Source of the DNA: Jaapia argillacea MUCL 33604
Lineage: Eukaryota > Basidiomycota > Agaricomycetes > Jaapiales > Jaapiaceae
Length of the DNA stretch: 64,000 nt
Assembly: GCA_000697665.1 (NCBI GenBank)
Contig: KL197725.1
Coordinates: 293,567-357,566, forward strand
Direction: 5' to 3'
In this document: piece by piece, positions 58,387 through 64,000 of the stretch
Numbering within the stretch: the stretch's first letter is position 1
Layout of the letters: each line of letters starts with the position of its first letter
The notes under the pieces: model-generated
What the model saw: only the letters and a program-made list of their open reading frames with translations
What the model was told of the DNA's origin: nothing
Database searches by the model: none
Made by a program: the position numbers and the translations under genes

Positions 58387-60982
58387 TCATCGTAAAGTCT
58401 CCATACTCCCAACAGATTTCTCGATCCCATGCACGGTTCTTCCAAAACCTGGTCCAGATTCAACATCGAGAATTCGTCCACCAAGTACTAATACCTCAAA
58501 CATAGCGGCCTTCCGTAGGACTTGCGTGTCCAAGTCTTCCACGTGAGCTAGGCGCTCACATACCTTTGGATTCCCTTCCAACATTCGCACAACTTGTAAA
58601 AGACCTAGATTACCGACAGGAGTCCCTGCATGGCCTCCGCCATAGACTGCAGTTGACCCCGTTACGGTAGAAACCGGGCGAAGAAGGATAACAGCTAGCA
58701 CGAGGAGCATGAGTGAAGAGGCGGTTCCGATGGAGAGAGGAATGATGTTCAGCTGTGTGTCAGGGAGAGAACTTGTGAGGTTATTACAAAAAATGTGCAG
58801 GTCAACATACCTGAAGCCGCCCCGCTTGTTTCTCCGAAGTAACGGTTGTATTTCCATATAACACACTCGATTGGAAACTCGTCCCTGAGAACTTTCCCTC
58901 ACTACGAAAAGTTCCCGACCGTGCTGCCGTCCACATCGTCATAGCTGTGGCTTTGGAAAGCGCGGATTCCAGTGTTCCGAGGGTGGCATTGAGTGAGGAG
59001 AACGGTACAATGGCCGACTCGTCCCCCAAGAGTGATGGAGGATCAAAGACAGCGTCGGTCACTAGTGGAGAAACAAAACGCTGGTTGTTAAGGGAATTCG
59101 GAAGGTTCAATCAGAACGGGAAGAGACTTACAATATTGTTCGATCAGAGTGGGGACATGGCAAGCACTTGCTGAACAGTTCCATTCATCGGCGATGCCGG
59201 CTGAACTCCAGAGCGCCACAGAGGAAGCCGGTAAAAACATACTTCCCCAACAATCTTCGAGCCTAACAAGAGGAGATAAGTTAGAAAAGCACGACAGGCC
59301 ACAAAAAATGATACCAACGGATCCTGCGAGGCGCCTGTGCTTTCCCAAACTCCCCACTCCCTCCCAGCCCAAAGCTCAGTATAATTGGGCTGACTCGCCT
59401 CTACTAGCTGGTTTGTCGTGCCATTCAAAACGGCCGTGCCATTACTGGTGTGAACGGAACATCCGAAAACCTGAACTTGGAGCCACTGTTTCGCCATATC
59501 TGGATGACCAAAGTCGACGCTGATGTCGATGGAGTACGTGCTCCCTATAGATCCATTGCGATCACGCACAGGGCTAGAAAATCCAGGCGCGGATTCGTTA
59601 TAAACAGAGTAAAGAAGGATATTATTTCCTAATGGGGTCATGTTGGCGACAACAATGCCGGGAGCACGTATCAGGATGGCTGAAAGAACAGGGTATTAGC
59701 GATCCTGAGGTCGCCAGGTCAACATTCAGAAACTCACTCGAAGGAGCCCAGTATAGCAGGCTTGTAGGTAGCGAACCGTGCATTGGATCGTGAAACCGAA
59801 ACGAGTCCGACACCGTGACATCGGCAGCAGAGATGTTCAGACTTCCAAGAGAATACGGACCAAAGTCGTGATCAGATTGAAGACTAGGGAGACTGGAGCC
59901 GGTGACGCCGGTGACGCCAGTGACGCCGACAGCCTGTCTTCGCCCAACATTGACAGAACCGCTGACGATTTGATTATATGAACTTGCCACCACGTGCGAC
60001 ATGGAAGCAATGACGTTGGCGTTGGGAACCATCCCGCATTGGACAACGAAGTCCGTGTAGTTCACCTCCGCGATCCCACTTGTCGATGAGGTGGAAAGGA
60101 GAGTGTCGTAGACACGATTCTCGTACAGTCCCGGCGTGGCCATGGTTAGACCGGAGCCAAAGGTACCCATACCAACGCTAGAGCCGTACCAGTCGGGGAT
60201 AACTGTCTCGAGTCGACTTTGAGGATCATCAAAGTACAACTTCGGTGTCCCAATGATAGTGGCAGCGGAGATCTGATGTTGATCCAGGGTGATCGGCACT
60301 GAGAATAGGATTGGGGTAGTCGTGTGCAACACCGTAAGACCTGCAAAGTAGATCCCTATTTGTACGATGGAGAAGGGCGACGCGGAGATTTGAAGGTTGT
60401 AAATAAATGTCATGACAGCAGAACCGAGGCCTGACCAGGCGGAGGATTTGTCTGCGAGCGCAGTGAGCGTTTGTCGCTGTGAAAATTGGCGCTGGAGAGC
60501 TAGGGGTTGTGCAATAGCCACGATGGCAGTAGTGATGATAGAAATGAATATCTATATTGCACATTGTGAGCCGGCAATATACTATGGGAGATGTACTGAC
60601 CTGAAGACCAGCGTTGATAGCAGTTGAAACAGTGCTAGCCCTGTCAAAACGGACCACGAGACGTTTCTCGATCCCCAAGCTCCACAGGGTGACGAGGACG
60701 ACGTGAAGCACTACGACCACAGTGTGGAGAACGAGGCATGCAATCCAGGTCAGTTTGACCTTCGTCGGTCGTGATCGATCTGGGTTCAAATGAGCCACTA
60801 GGGCTATTGTCAATGTTGGATGGAGGATAAGATTAGAGGAACAACATACCATCGGATTCTAGGATAAGTCCATCTTTCTGGCTCTTCTCGTACGACTTCT
60901 CCCCCTCTCCTCGGGAATCTGGTTCAGAACTCTCCCCAAGTGGCACGAGCGGGGATCTCTCAGAATCGCTGGCGGGATTCAT
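58387..60982 (-). CDS. Large glycosylated membrane protein with ectodomain
   Basis: Seven exons, all phases consistent. Start MNPASDSERSPLVPLGESSE at 60982, then a charged cytosolic N-terminus. TM1 is LTWIACLVLHTVVVVLHVVL, TM2 FISIITTAIVAIAQPLAL and TM3 IVQIGIYFAGLTVLH. A large probable extracellular region of about 500 residues follows, with many N-x-S/T sites (NYTD, NISA, NMTP, NESA, NGSI, NGTA, NYTE, NATL), a short GVTGVTGVTG run and paired cysteines (EDCWGSM, NCSASACH). TM4 is IIPLSIGTASSLMLLVLAV, and the cytosolic tail has VRMLEGNPKVCERLA and LDTQVLRKAAMFEVLVLGG, ending SMETLR at 58387. The topology is common among uncharacterised Agaricomycete membrane proteins. Function unknown. A second copy of its 3' end sits at 53.7 kb. 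Confidence 0.82.
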
Positions 60983-63132
60983 TGGAGGGATCCAAAATGC
61001 TGAAACCAGCGCCGGAGCCGCCTGAGACAATCATCCAGATTGGGACTCCGACTGAGGAGTGGAACGTATCCCTCACCAGTAAGTAGCTGTTTCCATTAGT
61101 CAACAGGTTCAGGCGAAGTCAGGGGATCCCAGCAGATGAGCGTCTAGATAGTGAGATCAGGTCACTTGATGGTGCTGAGGTTTGCGGTAGTCAAGGAAAC
61201 AATAGAGCAGAAGGCGGTGAGGTGCTGTAATGATAGAACAACACGAGGCAGACACCAGGAGCTAGTGGAATTGTTGCCAGGCCCAAGGACTATTGTATTG
61301 CCATACGGGGGAGGCTTATCAGCGTACTGACCGAAAGGCGCCAGCCTTCCTGGAATTTGGAGACGACTGGTCCGAGCACTCTGCATAACACTGCACATGG
61401 CGCCTTTGGATGATTCGGGAGCACATACTTGGAGGATGCGTTTTCGATCGTAGTCCAGGACAAGCGAAGGGCAGGACATTGCCCCTGGACCTTGTTTACC
61501 ATTGAGGCTTGAAGAAAGTGCTTGAAGAGGGTCACACTCTATGTGACACAGTGTCACAGACTTGAATTCAAATTTCCCAGAACTTTCAAGTTCCTGGCTG
61601 GGAGGACATAGAAGACTTTTTGTTTCGCATTCTGAATGCGAACCCCAGATGCGAACCAACCTCAGAATGGGAACTATCAACAACGTCAATACCTTTTCAA
61701 TCGCTGTCCTCCCAAAATGCGAACCTTCGCGACATTGTGGGCGGAGACTGGTGGAGACCGTGACGTCCATGACGTCTCTTGATTCGGTCCGCGGAAGACC
61801 ACCATTTCTGCCACCGACCACAACAACGAAGGGGACTTTGCGTCCATCCTCGTCGTTGACCGCCACGGCGACGCGGCGCCTCGCATTGCCAGTCCTGGTA
61901 CGCTCCCATTATCAAATCCTTTACTGCTGTTCTCTGACACCAACGACAATGGGTACGACGTTGTGTCCATCCCCGTCGTTGATCCCCACGACGACACGAC
62001 ACCTCGTGATGGCCACTCCAGCTACGTTCCCATTCATATCACCTTGATCGCCTTTATGTTGTAATCGGCCAGCACCCCTGATTTGATTGATGACCGCCAA
62101 ATGCAGATGAACAACTTTGTCATTCGGTTTCTATAGTTTGGTGCAGTCATGAGTGCGCCATATCAGGCTTTTTGCTCCCGTGAGTGCTCCCATTCCATCC
62201 TCTTCATCGGCTCACGGTGACTTCATGACAATCCAGAAATTTGCCCTCGAGCTGGGCTTGTTTGTGCATGAAGTATATGTTATTCCTCTTCAGCCGTCGT
62301 CCTTCACTGACCGGATACCTTCACTCCAGCCTCCGCCTGACTCCTTATCCCTCTGTTTGGTCTTTGCGTCACTCTTTAGGGGATTAGGGTTAGTGGTTTC
62401 CCGGCAATGGGATATCCTGTACATGTATTAGGAGGTATGCAGAAATACAAAGCAATTGTTATCTATGTGATATCCTTGAACGTATGCACACATGATCTCA
62501 ACGGAGATGGACAAGAAGAACACCGACATCTCCCTCACTACTTTCATTCAAAGACATACGTGATGATTCAACAAATATTTCTCCAAGCCAACATCGGCGA
62601 GGGACCTGGTTGCACCGGCAGAGGACCTTTTGGACATATAAATACCATTTTATTATTCTCGATATGGATAGATCTAGTACACATTTCTATCACAGATGGA
62701 GGGGAATTGGGGGAGCGAAGATGCACTCGCCAGGGGTGGCTAAGAGTATTTGCAACCGACTGAGCCTTCTGTCCCTGCCAACACGACTCGTCTGAGGGAT
62801 TGTCAAGCTGCTATGCAGGTGCAACTTGAAGCAGACGCGTAAGGGGGAGGGGCATTGGGAGGGTAAGATTAGGGCAGAAGGAAAGGGCAGGGTGTCGATT
62901 GTCGAGGGGTTGGGGTGGGTTTCGCTGGAAGGTCGTGTATGTTGTATCAGAACTTGATTGCCATCGCAGATACCCGGAAGCGAATCTGCCGTTTGGCACG
63001 ATTCTGCTCGGACAATGACATCATTACCTCCATCCACCATGTCTCCGTTCAAGTGGACACCCAAACGCTATAACCTTCAAGGGTACATCGACGAGTCAAC
63101 CTTCGAATTCCTCACTCCCTCCACCACTCAAA
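60983..63132. other. Long spacer with a coding-like tandem repeat
   Basis: No complete gene supported. At 61816-62035 two in-frame units 120 bases apart read D-x-N-N-E-G-D-F-A-S-I-L-V-V-D and D-T-N-D-N-G-Y-D-V-V-S-I-P-V-V-D on the + strand, ending with a stop near 62062. A 234-codon frame on the - strand (61162-61866) lacks any motif and is probably chance. 62100-63132 shows nothing. Confidence 0.35.
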
Positions 63133-63898
63133 ATGTCTCAGGCTCTCGACCCTCTCTCAACAATCACAACCTCCCTCTCCCGCTCCCAGATCATCCCCGA
63201 CGTCCTCCCACCATCCTTTACCCCCACCCTCCTCTTCTCAATCACTTGGCCCGATGGCAAAGAAGCCATGCTTGGGAACGAGCTTCGGAGGGAGGACGTT
63301 AGTGAGGAACCTTCCGTCAACTTCACGCCTATGAATATGCCTTGGGAGCAAGCTGATAATACTGGGGAGGAAGGAGGGTTTGGAGATGTGACTTACACCA
63401 TTGTCATGGTTGATCCCGATGCGCCGTCGAGGAAGGATCCAAAGTTCAAGTCGTTCAGACATTGGGTGGTATGTATCGCTTATGTTCTTCGCCGATATGT
63501 TGTTCTTGCTCACGGTGTTCTGATTACCATGCTCTAGCTTACAGGGTTGAAGGCACCACCTCAGTCGACTACCGAGTCAGAAAACCTAACCGCTGTCCAT
63601 TCAAGACCCGCAACGACACCATACCGTCCACCTGGCCCACCCCCAGGCACAGGGATTCACCGATATAGTGAGTACTCTCCTTCCTTCGGCAGGATACTCA
63701 ATTGACATGGTTCAACGGCGGCCTTTAGCATTCCTACTCTTCCAGGAACCCATGTCTTCGATTAGCATACCGCTTGAAGCTCCGGAGCACGGGACGACGA
63801 TCGAACAACGGATTAGGTGGGATCCGATTGAGTTTGGGGAGAAGTATGGATTGAAATTGGTTGCGGCTAATTTTTTCTTGTGTCGTTCGGAGGAATGA
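63133..63898 (+). CDS. PEBP-family protein (phosphatidylethanolamine-binding / carboxypeptidase Y inhibitor-like)
   Basis: Three exons (63133-63468, 63538-63667, 63729-63898), 211 residues. Start MSQALDPLSTITTSLSRSQI, PDVLPPSFTPTLLFSITWP, then the ligand-pocket signature VMVDPDAPSRKDPKFKSFRH (Asp/Pro cluster at about 94-100, His110). After intron 1 comes the second signature, RPPGPPPGTGIHRY; after intron 2, TFLLFQEP and a C-terminal helix region (FGEKYGLKLVAANFFL), stop 63898. PEBPs bind anionic phospholipid head groups or inhibit kinases and proteases. The fungal Tfs1 type inhibits carboxypeptidase Y, which is a possible role here. Both signature motifs are complete. Confidence 0.9.
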
Positions 63899-64000
63899 TG
63901 TTAATTAGCTATGTTCATTGAGTGCGTCGTTTCGGCGCTCGGATGGTGGGATTATTTTTTAGTCCTACCGAATGTATTGAAGGGTTCGTAAGCTCTGCTG

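Noticed and set aside
61162-61866. 234-codon open frame on the - strand
   Set aside because: Composition is erratic, no domain, and it overlaps a more protein-like repeat on the + strand. Probably chance.
1-64000. CRISPR arrays, bacterial operons, rRNA genes
   Set aside because: None present. The intron-rich gene structure is eukaryotic and no regularly spaced short repeats or rRNA motifs were seen.

Overview
The window looks like nuclear DNA of a filamentous basidiomycete, probably Agaricomycotina. Genes are broken by many short GT-AG introns (about 50-70 nt), base composition is near 50% GC, gene density is moderate, and the families are typical of mushroom-forming fungi: F-box/LRR proteins, a membrane-anchored P450, caspase-domain genes, large glycosylated membrane proteins and a probable DUF6697 protein. 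No species can be named from the sequence alone. Genes were read by eye from conserved motifs and splice sites, so exon edges are approximate unless given.

Left arm (1-14.3 kb): three tandem metacaspase genes on the + strand. The first is cut by the window edge, and the first two are near-identical copies of a unit of about 3.35 kb. They are followed by a Ser/Pro-rich gene with a DUF6697-like C-terminus, flanked on both sides by direct copies of an 860-bp dispersed repeat.

Middle (14.3-36.5 kb): mostly single-copy housekeeping genes. These are checkpoint kinase Chk1 (with two MluI cell-cycle boxes upstream), a small coiled-coil protein, a cytochrome P450, a short hypothetical protein, an intron-containing tRNA-Ile(AAU), the eIF2-alpha kinase Gcn2, a Rossmann-fold protein methyltransferase, and a small GESIRGN-type protein with a 23-nt exon. 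The 32.1-35.8 kb stretch holds no gene I can support.

Right arm (37-64 kb): an accessory region. A two-gene module, a metacaspase-like protease followed by a four-helix membrane protein on the same (-) strand, occurs at 37.98-41.73 kb (A), 44.91-48.52 kb (B) and 53.83-56.78 kb (C). A has an F-box gene upstream. C is a decayed segmental copy of A that includes a piece of that F-box gene and is joined to the 3' end of a second membrane-protein family whose intact member lies at 58.4-61.0 kb. A cupin, a MYND zinc-finger protein and a PEBP-family protein complete the arm.

The window therefore carries six caspase-fold genes. The strongest candidate for something undescribed is the repeated protease plus four-helix membrane protein pair, which has the layout expected of a cell-death or self/non-self module. 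That function is inference only.
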